Source of the DNA: Kitasatospora sp. NBC_00240
GTDB lineage: Bacteria; Actinomycetota; Actinomycetes; Streptomycetales; Streptomycetaceae
DNA: 64,000 nt
Assembly (NCBI RefSeq): GCF_026342405.1
Contig: NZ_JAPEMU010000001.1
Span: forward strand, 6,758,001 to 6,822,000
Reading direction: 5' to 3'
The notes beneath the pieces are model-generated. The model searched no databases and was not told where the DNA came from. It saw nothing but the letters and a program-made list of their open reading frames with translations. The translations under genes and the position numbers were made by a program. Positions 53,401 to 61,971 of this stretch are shown here, piece after piece (position 1 is the first letter of the stretch; every line of letters starts with the position of its first letter).

Positions 53401-53652
53401 ATGGCCCCCACCACCCCCAGCAGTCCCGCCACTCCCAGCAGTTCTGCCATCCTCGACGTCGAACTCTGCGGCGGACGCTGGGACGGCCACCGCAAGCGGG
53501 TGAACGCCCTCGCCCCGCCGCCCTCCCTGCGGATGGTGCTGCGCGCCGAACTGCCCGCCACCGAGCGGGGCGAGTACTGGCCCACGACCAGCGTCTACCG
53601 CCTCGACCAGGACGGCCGCGCCTGGCACTACCGGCACTCCCACGACGAGTGA
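53401..53652 (+). CDS. Small protein with GGRWDGH motif, relative of the one at 5500-5772
   Basis: An 83-residue protein: a Pro/Ser/Thr head, VELCGGRWDGHRKRV, then RMVLRAELP, YWPTTSVYRLDQDGRAWHYRH. The GGxxDG motif and the terminal W-H-Y-R strand match the layout of the 90-residue protein near 5.6 kb. Function unknown. ATG 53401 is used; there is no strong SD. Confidence 0.6.
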   Translation: MAPTTPSSPATPSSSAILDVELCGGRWDGHRKRVNALAPPPSLRMVLRAELPATERGEYWPTTSVYRLDQDGRAWHYRHSHDE

Positions 53653-53716
53653 GGACCGGCCGGCGCGGAACGCCGGCCGTCCGCCGTACCGGCCGGCGGT
53701 GGGCCCGTGCGCCCGG

Positions 53717-54463
53717 TCAGCCCCGCCCGATGTAAGGCATCGCCGACGCCATCACCGTCGCGAACTGGACGTTGGCCTCCAGCGGCAGCTCCGCCATGTG
53801 CCGCACGGTACGGGCGACGTCCGCGACGTCCATGGTCGGCTCCGGGGCGATCCGCCCGTCGGCCTGGCGGACGCCGCTGCTCATCGCGGCCGTCATGTCG
53901 GTCGCCGCGTTGCCGATGTCGATCTGCCCGCAGGCGATCCGGTACGGGCGGCCCTCCAGCGAGAGCGACTTGGTGAGGCCGGTGACCGCGTGCTTGGTCG
54001 CGGTGTAGGCGACCGAGTGCGGGCGCGGGACGTGCGCGGAGATCGAACCGTTGTTGATGATGCGGCCGCCCTGCGGGTCCTGGCCCTTCATCAGGCGGAA
54101 GGCGGCCTGGGCGCAGAGGAACGCGCCCGTGAGGTTGAGGTCGACCACCGCGCGCCACTGCGCGTGCTCCAGGTCCTCGACAGGGGTGGGGGCGCCGAAG
54201 GTCCCGGCGTTGTTGAAGAGCAGGTCGAGCCGGCCGAAGCGCTCGGCGGTCTCCGAGAACAGGGCGTCGACCGCCACGGGGTCGGTGACGTCGGTGGGGA
54301 CGACCACGGCGTCGCCCCGCTCGCAGAGGCCGGCCGTCCCGCGCAGCGGCTCGGCCCGCCGCCCGGCGAGCACCAGCTGCCATCCGGTCGCCGCGAGCTC
54401 GCGGGCCACGGCCCGCCCGACGCCGGTGCCGGCTCCCGTGATGACGGCGATCTGCTGGGGCAT
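53717..54463 (-). CDS. Short-chain dehydrogenase/reductase
   Basis: A 248-residue classical SDR. Cofactor motif TGAGTGVGRA at 9-18, NNAGTFG near 89-95, the catalytic Ser in NNGSISAHV and YTATK near 158-162. NAD(P)-dependent, probably an alcohol dehydrogenase or ketoreductase; the substrate is unknown. GAGGAG precedes ATG 54463. No pathway genes accompany it. Confidence 0.92.
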   Translation of the reverse strand: MPQQIAVITGAGTGVGRAVARELAATGWQLVLAGRRAEPLRGTAGLCERGDAVVVPTDVTDPVAVDALFSETAERFGRLDLLFNNAGTFGAPTPVEDLEHAQWRAVVDLNLTGAFLCAQAAFRLMKGQDPQGGRIINNGSISAHVPRPHSVAYTATKHAVTGLTKSLSLEGRPYRIACGQIDIGNAATDMTAAMSSGVRQADGRIAPEPTMDVADVARTVRHMAELPLEANVQFATVMASAMPYIGRG

Positions 54464-55155
54464 GGCGGGCTCCTCGTCGGGCGTGCTGGTCCGGTCACGG
54501 CGGGCTCCCGGTGCCGGTCACCGGGGGCGGTACTCCTGATGATCGGCGATCGGCGGCCACCGCGTCACTGGTGGGAGGTGCCGAAGATCGGCGCGGCGGG
54601 CCCGGGTCCGGCTGGCGGGACGTCCCGAAGCCCGGACCTCGCACCCCGGACCTCGCACCCCGGACCTCGCACCCCCTGCCTCGCACCCCCGGACCTCGCA
54701 CCCCCCTGCCTCGCACCCCCGGACCTCGCACCCCCGGACCTCGCACCCCCCCGCCTCGTCGTCCCGCCCTGTCGTCCTGCCCCCACAGTCCGGCCCACCG
54801 TCCGTCCCCCCGTGTCCGGCCCCGACGGGCCCGCCCCGGGAGCCCGTCCGGCCTCCGCGCCGGGCACCCCTCCGTTCGGCGGGGGTCGCGCGGCCGCACC
54901 CCCGCCGAACGGCAGGGGGACGGCCCGCCGGCCCGCCGGATCCGGTGAATTCCACGGGACGCCACGTCGGCGGGCGCAACCGGGCCGCCGGGGGGCACGT
55001 CATAAGATCGCGGGGAGGCGCGCCGCCCCTTGCGGGACGGCGCGCAGTACCGGGGTCCGCGCCACCCGCCGCCCCCGGCCCCGCCACGGCCCCACCCGGG
55101 GGCCACCGCCGGCTCCCGACGGAGCGGGCGTGACACCGGTCGGAGAGTTCTCACC
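54464..55155. repeat. Intergenic region with 14-16-bp minisatellite
   Basis: From 54634 to about 54765 eight units of GGACCTCGCACCCC type follow each other (starts near 54634, 54648, 54662, 54677, 54691, 54707, 54721 and 54736). Two units begin TGCCTCG instead. Unit length varies only in the C run. A Pro/Arg/Thr-rich frame crosses it but has no family features, so I do not call a gene. A GGAGAG ribosome site at 55142 ends the stretch. Confidence 0.75.
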
Positions 55156-56199
55156 GTGCAGCCGCAGTCCATCCGTTCCCGTGCCCTCCTGACCGGCACC
55201 GCCACCCTCGCGCTGGCCGTCGCCCTGGCCGCCTGCGGGAGTACGAGCAGCACCGGGGCGGACCACACGGCCAAGGGCAGCCCGCCGGCCGGCGGCTCCG
55301 CGGGCGCGGCCGGCACCCCGAGCACCCCGCCCGCCACCACCGCGCCGCCCAAGCCCACCAAGGTGCTGATGCCGACCGGGCCGGCCGCCGCCTTCGGCAA
55401 GGCCCGCGACACCGCCGCCGGGCAGATCATGATGACCACGCTGGCCGGTCCCAAGTCGGGGGTGTCGGGCAAGGTGTGGGTCTGGCTGCCGCCGGAGTAC
55501 AACGACCCGAAGTTCGCGAAGGCCGGGTTCCCGGTGCTGACCCTCTACGCGGGCGGCCAGAGCGCCGGCTACAACACCTGGACGGACAACCAGCTGCCGA
55601 TCCAGGAGGCCGACGCCGAACTGTCCAAGCAGGGCAAGGCGCACCCCTTCATCATGATCATGCCGGTGCAGAACCTGGACTCCAACGAGGCCAAGGCCCT
55701 GGAGTGCAGCGACATCCCCGGCCAGCCCAAGATCGGCACCTGGATGGCCGAGGACATCCCCGACTTCGTACGGGCCAACTTCCGTACCCTCAAGGGCCGG
55801 GACGGCTGGGGCCTGATGGGCGCCTCCACCGGCGCGTTCTGCAGCGCCAAGCTCGCGCTCCAGCACCCCGAGACGTTCAAGGCGGCCGTCCCGATCGACG
55901 GCTATTTCAACCCGGACTCCCCGCTCTGGAAGGGCCACGACGCGGACCGGCTGGCCAACAGCCCCGATGCGCTGGTCGCCCAGGGCAAGGCGGACGTCCG
56001 GATGCTCGCCACCGCCGGCGGCGCCAACGGGTACGAGATGAAGCTGGTGAAGGAGTGGGTGGCGAAGGCGGCCGCCCCGCTCAAGGTGGAGTACTTCGAG
56101 CAGGCCGGGGGCAAGCACCTGACCACGGACTTCAAGAAGATGATCCCGGACACCCTGCAGTGGCTCAGCAAGAACCTGGCCGGGCCGGAGGCGGACTGA
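55156..56199 (+). CDS. Lipoprotein esterase of the esterase D/mycolyltransferase fold
   Basis: A 347-residue secreted lipoprotein: signal peptide with lipobox LAAC (C27), a Thr/Pro/Ala linker to about 75, then an alpha/beta-hydrolase. S224 in GASTGAF is the probable nucleophile, with a catalytic Asp and the His in GGKHLTTDF. Similar proteins are the PF00756 esterases. GTG 55156 is used (GGAGAG eight bases before). It may deacylate an extracellular or envelope ester; the substrate is unknown. Confidence 0.85.
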   Translation: MQPQSIRSRALLTGTATLALAVALAACGSTSSTGADHTAKGSPPAGGSAGAAGTPSTPPATTAPPKPTKVLMPTGPAAAFGKARDTAAGQIMMTTLAGPKSGVSGKVWVWLPPEYNDPKFAKAGFPVLTLYAGGQSAGYNTWTDNQLPIQEADAELSKQGKAHPFIMIMPVQNLDSNEAKALECSDIPGQPKIGTWMAEDIPDFVRANFRTLKGRDGWGLMGASTGAFCSAKLALQHPETFKAAVPIDGYFNPDSPLWKGHDADRLANSPDALVAQGKADVRMLATAGGANGYEMKLVKEWVAKAAAPLKVEYFEQAGGKHLTTDFKKMIPDTLQWLSKNLAGPEAD

Positions 56200-56390
56200 C
56201 CGGGCGGTACCGGAGCCCGTGGGTGCGGCGGGTCGTCCCCGGCCGCCCCGCGGGGCGGCCGCGACCGGCGGGTGACCCGGCCGGATCCGGGCCGCAGGCC
56301 GCTGACCTGCGCGTCAATCGGACATTCATTCGCTCCTGATCGACTGTCATCACCCTGGTGATCCCAGACCCGGCCTGCGAAGAGAGCGTC

Positions 56391-57128
56391 ATGCCCAGCC
56401 ACCTGTTGCCCGTCAAGCCCCCGCACGTCCCCGCTCAGACGGACCCCCGGCACGAGCAGGACACCGACGACACGGACACCCGCCTGCGCTTCGCCGGCCT
56501 GACCCTGATGCACGCCGCCCTGCGCCGCGACCTGCGGCGGCTGCCCGACGCGCTGCGCCTGCTGCAGCCCGGCGACGAGACCCAGGGCCAGGCCCTGCAG
56601 CGGCACTGGGACTTCCTCACCGCGATGCTCACCTGCCACCACGAGCAGCAGGACACCCGGCTCTGGCCGCTCCTGCGCCGGTTCGCCCCCGAGCTGCGCC
56701 TGCTGCTCAACTGGCTGGAGGACGACCACCACAACCTGGACCACTCCTTCACCCGGGTCACCACCCTGGTGCGGATCGCCACCCGGGACGCGGGCAGCAC
56801 CTGGCCGGTCGCCTACGCGATCGAGGACCTGGCCGCCCGGCTGGAGACCCATCTGCGGATCGAGGAGCGGCAGTTGCTGCCCCGGATGGCGAAGGTCTTC
56901 GCGGAGACCTCCCGGGTCGGCACCCTGCCCGAGCTGCTGGACCTGCTGCGCGCCGCGAACGGCCCGGGCACCGCCGACGCCATGACCTGGCTGCTGGACG
57001 GCGTCGACGAGTGGACCGTCCAGCGTCTGCTGGCGGACTGCGACGACACCACCGCCCGCCACTGGCCGCACTGGCGCGCCACCTACGAGCGCTGCACCAA
57101 CCCGCTCTGGGGCCCGGCCGCCGACTGA
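56391..57128 (+). CDS. Hemerythrin-like (HHE-domain) protein
   Basis: A 245-residue all-helical protein. Potential di-iron residues: H in LMHAALRRDL, HHEQQDTRLWPLL, EDDHHNLDHSF and ETHLRIEERQLLPRM. This arrangement of H-x3-E and H-x4-D fits the HHE/hemerythrin family, which binds oxygen or nitric oxide or serves iron homeostasis. It begins 191 bp after the esterase and probably has its own promoter. ATG 56391 is favoured over a GTG at 56358. Confidence 0.85.
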   Translation: MPSHLLPVKPPHVPAQTDPRHEQDTDDTDTRLRFAGLTLMHAALRRDLRRLPDALRLLQPGDETQGQALQRHWDFLTAMLTCHHEQQDTRLWPLLRRFAPELRLLLNWLEDDHHNLDHSFTRVTTLVRIATRDAGSTWPVAYAIEDLAARLETHLRIEERQLLPRMAKVFAETSRVGTLPELLDLLRAANGPGTADAMTWLLDGVDEWTVQRLLADCDDTTARHWPHWRATYERCTNPLWGPAAD

Positions 57129-57245
57129 CCGCCGGCCGGCCGGCCCGGCTCTTTCGGACGCCCTCGGCCCGGGCCGATCCCGCGGGCCCGTACCGCGCCC
57201 CGCACCGTGGCCCCCGTTTCCGGCCGGACGCCGCACCGTCCGGTC

Positions 57246-58766
57246 TCAGCGGGCGCCGAGCGCCGCCAGGTAGCCGGGCAGGGCCGCCGCGTCGTGGGTG
57301 GCCAGCCCGACGTACCCGTCCGGGCGGATCACGAACAGCCCCCGCCCGTACGTGTCCGCGGCGTGCCCGCCGTCGAGTCGCAGGCCCCGAACCCGGGCGG
57401 GGAGGGCGGGCAGTTCGCAGTCGACGGCGAGCACCGTCAGATGCGTCCCCCGGTACAGGTCGAACAGCCGCCGCGCCGTACCGTCGGCCTCCCGGTACGG
57501 CGAGTCGGGCGCGCGGTCGCCCGCCTGCAGGGCCTCCTCGTCCAGGCCCGGCCGCTCCTCCGCGGTGAGCGGCCCGCCCCGGTAGCCGACCGCCAGCTGG
57601 TCGGTGTCCTTGCCCCGGCGCGCCTGCCGGTCGTCGGAGCCGTCGCGCTCCGCCCGGTGCAGCCCGGTGCTGAGGTCGATCACCGCGGCGGCGACCGGGT
57701 ACCGCTCCTCCTGGTAGCTGTCGAGCAGCGACTCGGGGGCCCCCGCGCGCAGCACCCGGCCGAACTTCCAGCCCAGGTTGTAGGCGTCCTGCACGCTGGT
57801 GTTCAGGCCCTGTCCGCCGGCGGGGGAGTGGATGTGCGCGGCGTCGCCCGCCAGGAAGACCCGGCCCTCGTGGAAGCGCTCGGCGACGGCCGCCCGGGGG
57901 CGGAAGTCCGAGGCCCGGCGCACCTCGGTGACGGCGCTCGCCGGCAGGTGGCTGCGGGCCGCGACGAGTGCGCGCACCCCTTCGGGCGAGGTGTCCGGCG
58001 TCCCGTCCTCCAGCTGGGCGAACAGCTGGAACTCCTCGGTGCCCGGCATCGGGCAGAGCAGCATCGCGCCTCCGGGTGCCTTCGGCCAGATGTGCCAGTT
58101 GTCGCGGTCCAGCCCCTCGACCTCGAGGTCGGCGACCAGCATCGGCCGGGGGTCGACCTCCTCGCCGCGCATGGTGATGCCGAGCGCCCTGCGGACGGCG
58201 CCGCGCCCGCCGTCGGCGCCGACCAGGTAGGTCGCGGTGACCGTCCGGGTGCCGCTGTCGGCCGTGGTCAGTACGGCCTCGACCCGGTCGGCGTGCTGCT
58301 CCAGGCCGGTCAGCGCGGTGCCGAAGGCGACCTGGCCGCCCAGCTCCAGCAGCCGCGCGTAAAGGATCTCCTGGGTGCGCCACTGCGGGATCATCCAGAC
58401 GTCGGCGTACGGGGTGGCCGGGCCGGGGGTGCCGCGCTCGACGAGGTCCCAGGTGCCGAGCCGCTCGCCGTTCTCCCAGGTCATCATCAGCGGGTAGGGG
58501 GCGCCGCCCGCGTGGATCCGGTCGATCACGCCGAGGTCGTCGAAGACCTCCTGGGTGCGGGGCTGGAGGCCCTTGCCGCGCGAGCCGGGGAAGAGGGTTT
58601 CGGCCCGCTCGACCAGCAGGGTCCGGACGCCGTGCCGGGCCAGGTCGCAGGCCAGGGTGAGGCCGGTCGGTCCGGCGCCGACGATCAGGACCTCGGTGGT
58701 GCCGGCCGGCTGCGGGGTGCCCGCGGTGCTGTGCGGGGGAGTGTCGTTCGGGGGAGTACTGGCCAC
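57246..58766 (-). CDS. FAD-dependent aromatic monooxygenase (PheA/TfdB, PgaE-like)
   Basis: A 506-residue flavoprotein hydroxylase. FAD motifs: VGAGPTGLTLA near 30-40, VGADGGRGAVRRALG and FLAGDAAHIHSPAGGQGLN. The C-terminal thioredoxin-like domain of the family follows (DGYVGLATHD). Similar enzymes hydroxylate polyketides or inactivate antibiotics such as rifampin or tetracycline. GTG 58766 has AAGGAG seven bases upstream. It is divergent from a TetR gene with paired operators, the layout of an inducible resistance or detoxification gene. Confidence 0.92.
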   Translation of the reverse strand: MASTPPNDTPPHSTAGTPQPAGTTEVLIVGAGPTGLTLACDLARHGVRTLLVERAETLFPGSRGKGLQPRTQEVFDDLGVIDRIHAGGAPYPLMMTWENGERLGTWDLVERGTPGPATPYADVWMIPQWRTQEILYARLLELGGQVAFGTALTGLEQHADRVEAVLTTADSGTRTVTATYLVGADGGRGAVRRALGITMRGEEVDPRPMLVADLEVEGLDRDNWHIWPKAPGGAMLLCPMPGTEEFQLFAQLEDGTPDTSPEGVRALVAARSHLPASAVTEVRRASDFRPRAAVAERFHEGRVFLAGDAAHIHSPAGGQGLNTSVQDAYNLGWKFGRVLRAGAPESLLDSYQEERYPVAAAVIDLSTGLHRAERDGSDDRQARRGKDTDQLAVGYRGGPLTAEERPGLDEEALQAGDRAPDSPYREADGTARRLFDLYRGTHLTVLAVDCELPALPARVRGLRLDGGHAADTYGRGLFVIRPDGYVGLATHDAAALPGYLAALGAR

Positions 58767-58775
58767 GAGATTCTC

Positions 58776-58835
58776 CTTAACGCTGTTAAGTTGCTGGCGC
58801 TTCCGAGGATGGACTTAACGGTGTTAAATTGTCAA
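58776..58835. promoter_or_regulatory. Paired TetR operators between monooxygenase and TetR genes
   Basis: CTTAACGCTGTTAAG (58776-58790) is a perfect dyad and CTTAACGGTGTTAAA (58814-58828) a near copy, 38 bp apart. On the minus strand TTGACA lies at 58835-58830 with a CATCCT 18 bp on, a possible promoter for the monooxygenase, and the second operator lies in its spacer. The first overlaps its 5' leader and ribosome site. Clear repression geometry. Confidence 0.85.
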
Positions 58836-58867
58836 GGAGGGGCGACGAGGCAAGGCGAAGGACGGGC

Positions 58868-59518
58868 GTGGCACAGAAACTGGACCGGGCACAGGTGGTC
58901 GACACCGCCCTGCGGCTGCTCAACGAGACCGGCCTCGACGGCCTCACCCTGCGCCGGATCGCCACCGAACTCGACGTCAAGGCTCCGGCCCTGTACTGGC
59001 ACTTCGCCAACAAGCAGGCGCTGCTCGACGAGATGGCCACCGAGATGCTGCGCCGGATGGGCGCCGGCGGCGGGAGCCTCCCGGACGGCTGGCGGTCGGT
59101 GCTCACCACGACCTGCCGCACCCTGCGGACGAGCCTGCTCGGCTACCGGGACGGAGCCAAGGTCTTCAGTGGCACCCGGCTGACCGACCTGGGCCACAGC
59201 GAGGGCCAGAACGCGCTGCTGGCGGCCTTCACCGAGGAGGGATTCGCACTCCCCGACGCTGTCCAGGCCTTCTTCACCGCGTACGCGTACACGATCGGAT
59301 TCGTGATCGAGGAGCAGGCCGTCCGCCCGCTGCCCGGGGAGCAGCCCGCGCCCGAGTACGACCCGGTCCGGCGGGCCGGGCGGATCGGCGCCGACCGGCC
59401 GCTCGCGGCGGCCGCGAGCGAAGGGCTGTTCACCGACTACGAGCAGCGCTTCGAACGGGGACTGGCGATCCTGCTGGCCGGCATCGAGGCCGTCCTGCGG
59501 CCCGCCCCGCCGCTCTGA
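58868..59518 (+). CDS. TetR-family regulator
   Basis: A 216-residue TetR repressor. Helix-turn-helix at about 24-54 (LTLRRIATELDVKAPALYWHFANKQALLDEM), the true TetR subgroup pattern, with a TetR_C_1-like ligand domain (YRDGAKVFSGTRLT, YTIGFVIEEQA). GTG 58868 has GAAGGA upstream; TTG 58829 in frame would lie inside an operator. It likely represses itself and the divergent monooxygenase gene until a ligand, perhaps a tetracycline-like aromatic, binds. Confidence 0.93.
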   Translation: MAQKLDRAQVVDTALRLLNETGLDGLTLRRIATELDVKAPALYWHFANKQALLDEMATEMLRRMGAGGGSLPDGWRSVLTTTCRTLRTSLLGYRDGAKVFSGTRLTDLGHSEGQNALLAAFTEEGFALPDAVQAFFTAYAYTIGFVIEEQAVRPLPGEQPAPEYDPVRRAGRIGADRPLAAAASEGLFTDYEQRFERGLAILLAGIEAVLRPAPPL

Positions 59519-59660
59519 CCGGTGGCCCTGGTCGGTGGGCATGACCGTCGACCCGCTCCGCTCGCCCGATCTCCGGGCGGGTCCGGTGCGCGGCGCCGGT
59601 CGGCGGAGTGCCGGGCGGCGGAACCGAGCGGGCCAGGGCGGCCCCGCCGGTCGCGTCCGG

Positions 59661-60149
59661 TCAGCCCGCGGTGGGGAGCCCGCGCCGGAACCGGAGGCCC
59701 GGCCGTCCGCCGAGGTCGACGTCCCCCACCACGGTGAACCCGTTGCGTTCGAGCACTGCCCGGGACGCCGGGTTGTCCAGCGTGGTGGCCGCCGTGAGAG
59801 CGCGGAGCCCGTATGCCGCGGCGGCCAGCCGGCAGACCTCCCCGACCACGGCCGTGGCCAGGCCCCGCCCGGCGGAGCTCTCGCCGATCCGGTACCCGAG
59901 GTCGGCCGTCCCGTCCTCGACGTCCACCAGGTTGACCCGGCCGACCAGGCCTCGCAGGTCGTCCAGGACGACGTGGAAGTGGCACACCCCGGCCTCCTGC
60001 TCGGCGAGCAGGGCCCGGTGGCGGGCGGCGAAGTCGCTGAAGTACGCGTCGGTGCGGTCGGGCACGGTCCGCGCGAAGTACTCCCGGTTCTCCCGCTCGA
60101 AGGCCAGCAGGGCCTGTGCGTGATCAGCTCTCAGTCGCTCCAGGCCCAC
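59661..60149 (-). CDS. GNAT-family N-acetyltransferase (RimJ/RimL type)
   Basis: A 162-residue acetyltransferase. The acetyl-CoA site reads ESSAGRGLATAVV near 94-106, then ALTAATTLDNPASRAVLERNGF, which is typical for RimJ-like enzymes. GTG 60149 follows a G-rich ribosome site; the longer frame adds a Gly-rich head. It may acetylate a protein N-terminus or a small amine. Substrate unknown. Confidence 0.88.
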   Translation of the reverse strand: MGLERLRADHAQALLAFERENREYFARTVPDRTDAYFSDFAARHRALLAEQEAGVCHFHVVLDDLRGLVGRVNLVDVEDGTADLGYRIGESSAGRGLATAVVGEVCRLAAAAYGLRALTAATTLDNPASRAVLERNGFTVVGDVDLGGRPGLRFRRGLPTAG

Positions 60150-60205
60150 CCCGACCGTCCCCCTCCCCCGATGTCCACCGCCCCCGGCCCCGCTCGCACC
60201 GGCCT

Positions 60206-60245
60206 CCGTACGCACCGCACCCGTACGCACCGCACCCGTACGTAC
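60206..60245. repeat. 15-bp tandem repeat, 2.5 copies
   Basis: CCGTACGCACCGCAC at 60206 and 60221, then a partial third copy from 60236. It lies between the GNAT gene start and the end of the DUF6891-like gene. Confidence 0.75.
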
Positions 60246-60258
60246 CCGGGCGCCGGGC

Positions 60259-60831
60259 CTACTCGGGCAGCCGGTGCAGCCAGTTCAGCGGGGTGACGGT
60301 GATCGTCTCGTCCGGCGAGCCGGTCCAGCGGGCGTTCAGCCCCGCCTCGGCCAGCGCGGCGACCACCTCGCGGCCGACCTCCTTGGTCTCCTCCTCGGAG
60401 TGCCGGAAGCCACCGTAGCGCAACGTCAGACCGCCACCGGAGACGGCCCGTTCGGTGTCCTGCTCGTGGAAGAAGACGAAGCCCCGGGAGTCCTCGTCCG
60501 CCTCCCCGCCGATCTCGGTGTACCCGCAGCTGCTGCAGCAGGTGAAGTCCATCGCGGCGACGATGCCGTCCGCCTCCAGCGAGTCGAAGGCCTCCACCAG
60601 CCGGTCGACGTCCGTCACCCGGGGCCAGCCGGCCTGCTCGGCCAGCCGCTCCTCCCACAGCGGGACGACGATCTGCTCGGCCTGTTCCTCCGTCAGCCCC
60701 TGGTCGTCCAGGAAGTCCACCAGGGACTCGACTATCTCGTCCGGCTCCTGGAACCCTCCGCGGATCAGCTCCCGGGCGCGCTCCTGGGCATCGTGCAGTA
60801 CGTCGGGGGCGAGGGCGGATTCCTGGGTCAT
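60259..60831 (-). CDS. DUF6891-like protein with CSSCG motif
   Basis: A 190-residue soluble protein of unknown function. A helical N-terminal half (VLHDAQERARELIRGGF) precedes MDFTCCSSCGYTEIGGEAD, three cysteines that could bind metal, then FVFFHEQDTERAV and a C-terminal ARWTGSPDETITVTPLNW strand. The family name is recalled from the TCC-SCG motif and is not certain. An AGGA precedes ATG 60831. Confidence 0.7.
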   Translation of the reverse strand: MTQESALAPDVLHDAQERARELIRGGFQEPDEIVESLVDFLDDQGLTEEQAEQIVVPLWEERLAEQAGWPRVTDVDRLVEAFDSLEADGIVAAMDFTCCSSCGYTEIGGEADEDSRGFVFFHEQDTERAVSGGGLTLRYGGFRHSEEETKEVGREVVAALAEAGLNARWTGSPDETITVTPLNWLHRLPE

Positions 60832-60902
60832 GCGCGAATCCTCGCACCCGCCTAGGACAAACCCGCCGCCCGGGTGGCAGCTGCGTTGCTATCGTCCGGC
60901 CG

Positions 60903-61894
60903 GTGACCTCCCTCTTCGAGCCCCAGCTGCTCACCCGCCTCCTGGCCGCCGACCGGATCCTGATCGCCGGCGCCGGCGGCGGGTTCGACGTCTACGCGGG
61001 CCTGCCCCTGGCCCTCGCGCTCCGCGGAGCCGGCAAGGAGGTGCACCTCGCCAACCTGTCCTTCAGCCATCTGTACGGCCTGGACTCCGACATCTGGCTC
61101 GCCCCCGACGTCGCCCGGATCGGGCCGGATACCCGCTCGGCCGAAGGGTACTTCCCCGAGCGGACGCTGGCCCGCTGGCTGCGCCTGCACGGCATGCCGG
61201 ACACCGTCTGGGCGTTCTCCTCGGTCGGCGTCCAGCCGTTGCGGGCGGCCTACCGCGCCCTGGTCGCGGAGCTGGGGATCGACGCGATCCTGCTGGTGGA
61301 CGGCGGTACCGACATCCTGATGCGCGGCGACGAGGCGCCCCCAGCCTTCGGCCGGGAGGTACCCCCAGCCTCGGCACCCCCGAGGAGGACATGGCGAGCC
61401 TCGGTGCGGTGGCCGGCCTGTCCGAGGTCCCCGAGCGCCTGGTCGCCTGCCTGGGCTTCGGGATCGACGCCTACCACGGCGTCAACCACTCGCTGGTGCT
61501 GGAGAACCTGGCCGCCCTGGACCGGGCGGGCGGCTATCTCGGCGCGTTCTCCCTGCCCCGGGGGAGCCGGGCCGGGGTCCTCTACCTGGACGCCGTCGAG
61601 CACGCCCGGGCGGCCTTCCCCGAGCATCCGAGCATCGTCCAGGGCTCGGTCGCCGCCGCCCTGCGCGGAGAGTTCGGAGACGTCCGCTTCACCGAGCGGA
61701 CCCGGCACGGCGCGCTCTTCGTCAACCCGCTGATGACCCTCTACTTCGGTGTCACCGTGGAGGCGCTGGCCGCCGGGAACCTCTACCTGGACCGGCTCGA
61801 ACGCACCGTGCTGACCCGCCAGATCAGCACGGTGATCGAGGAGTTCCGGGACGCGCTGCCGGGGCAGCGCCCGCCGCGCCAGTTCCCGCACTGA
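60903..61894 (+). pseudogene. DUF1152-family gene broken by a short insertion
   Basis: Residues 1-145 (MTSLFEPQLLTRLL, AGAGGGFDVYAGLPLALAL, LVDGGTDILMRGDEA) match a DUF1152 protein. After the GAG-GCG codons at 61332-61337 the frame is lost and continues one frame away from about 61367 (SLGTPEEDMASLGAV...) to the normal end at 61894. About 29 extra bases (61338-61366) with repeat-element character sit at the joint; 29 is not a multiple of three. TATCGT (60890-60895) stands seven bases before GTG 60903, a leaderless-type start. An undamaged copy would be about 320 residues. An internal ATG at 61391 could still give the C-terminal half. Confidence 0.8.
61338..61371. repeat. REP-like GC element inside the DUF1152 gene
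   Basis: A CCCCCAGCCT box (61338-61347) and its direct copy (61362-61371) flank TCGGCCGGGAGGTA. The whole resembles a short palindromic element that I recall as frequent in Streptomyces intergenic DNA (CCCCCAGCC-TTCGG-CTGGGAGGT type). Its presence in a coding frame explains the frameshift. Family membership rests on memory, not on a search. Confidence 0.6.
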
Positions 61895-61971
61895 GCCGCC
61901 GACCGGCCCCGACCCGCCCCGACCCGCCGGCCCCGATCGGTCGGCCGGCCGCTGTGCGCCGCTGCCACCGC

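Noticed and set aside
54511..54948. Pro/Arg/Thr-rich frame through the minisatellite upstream of the esterase
   Set aside because: The repeat unit length varies between 14 and 16 bases, which would shift the frame if it mattered; no ribosome site or conserved domain.
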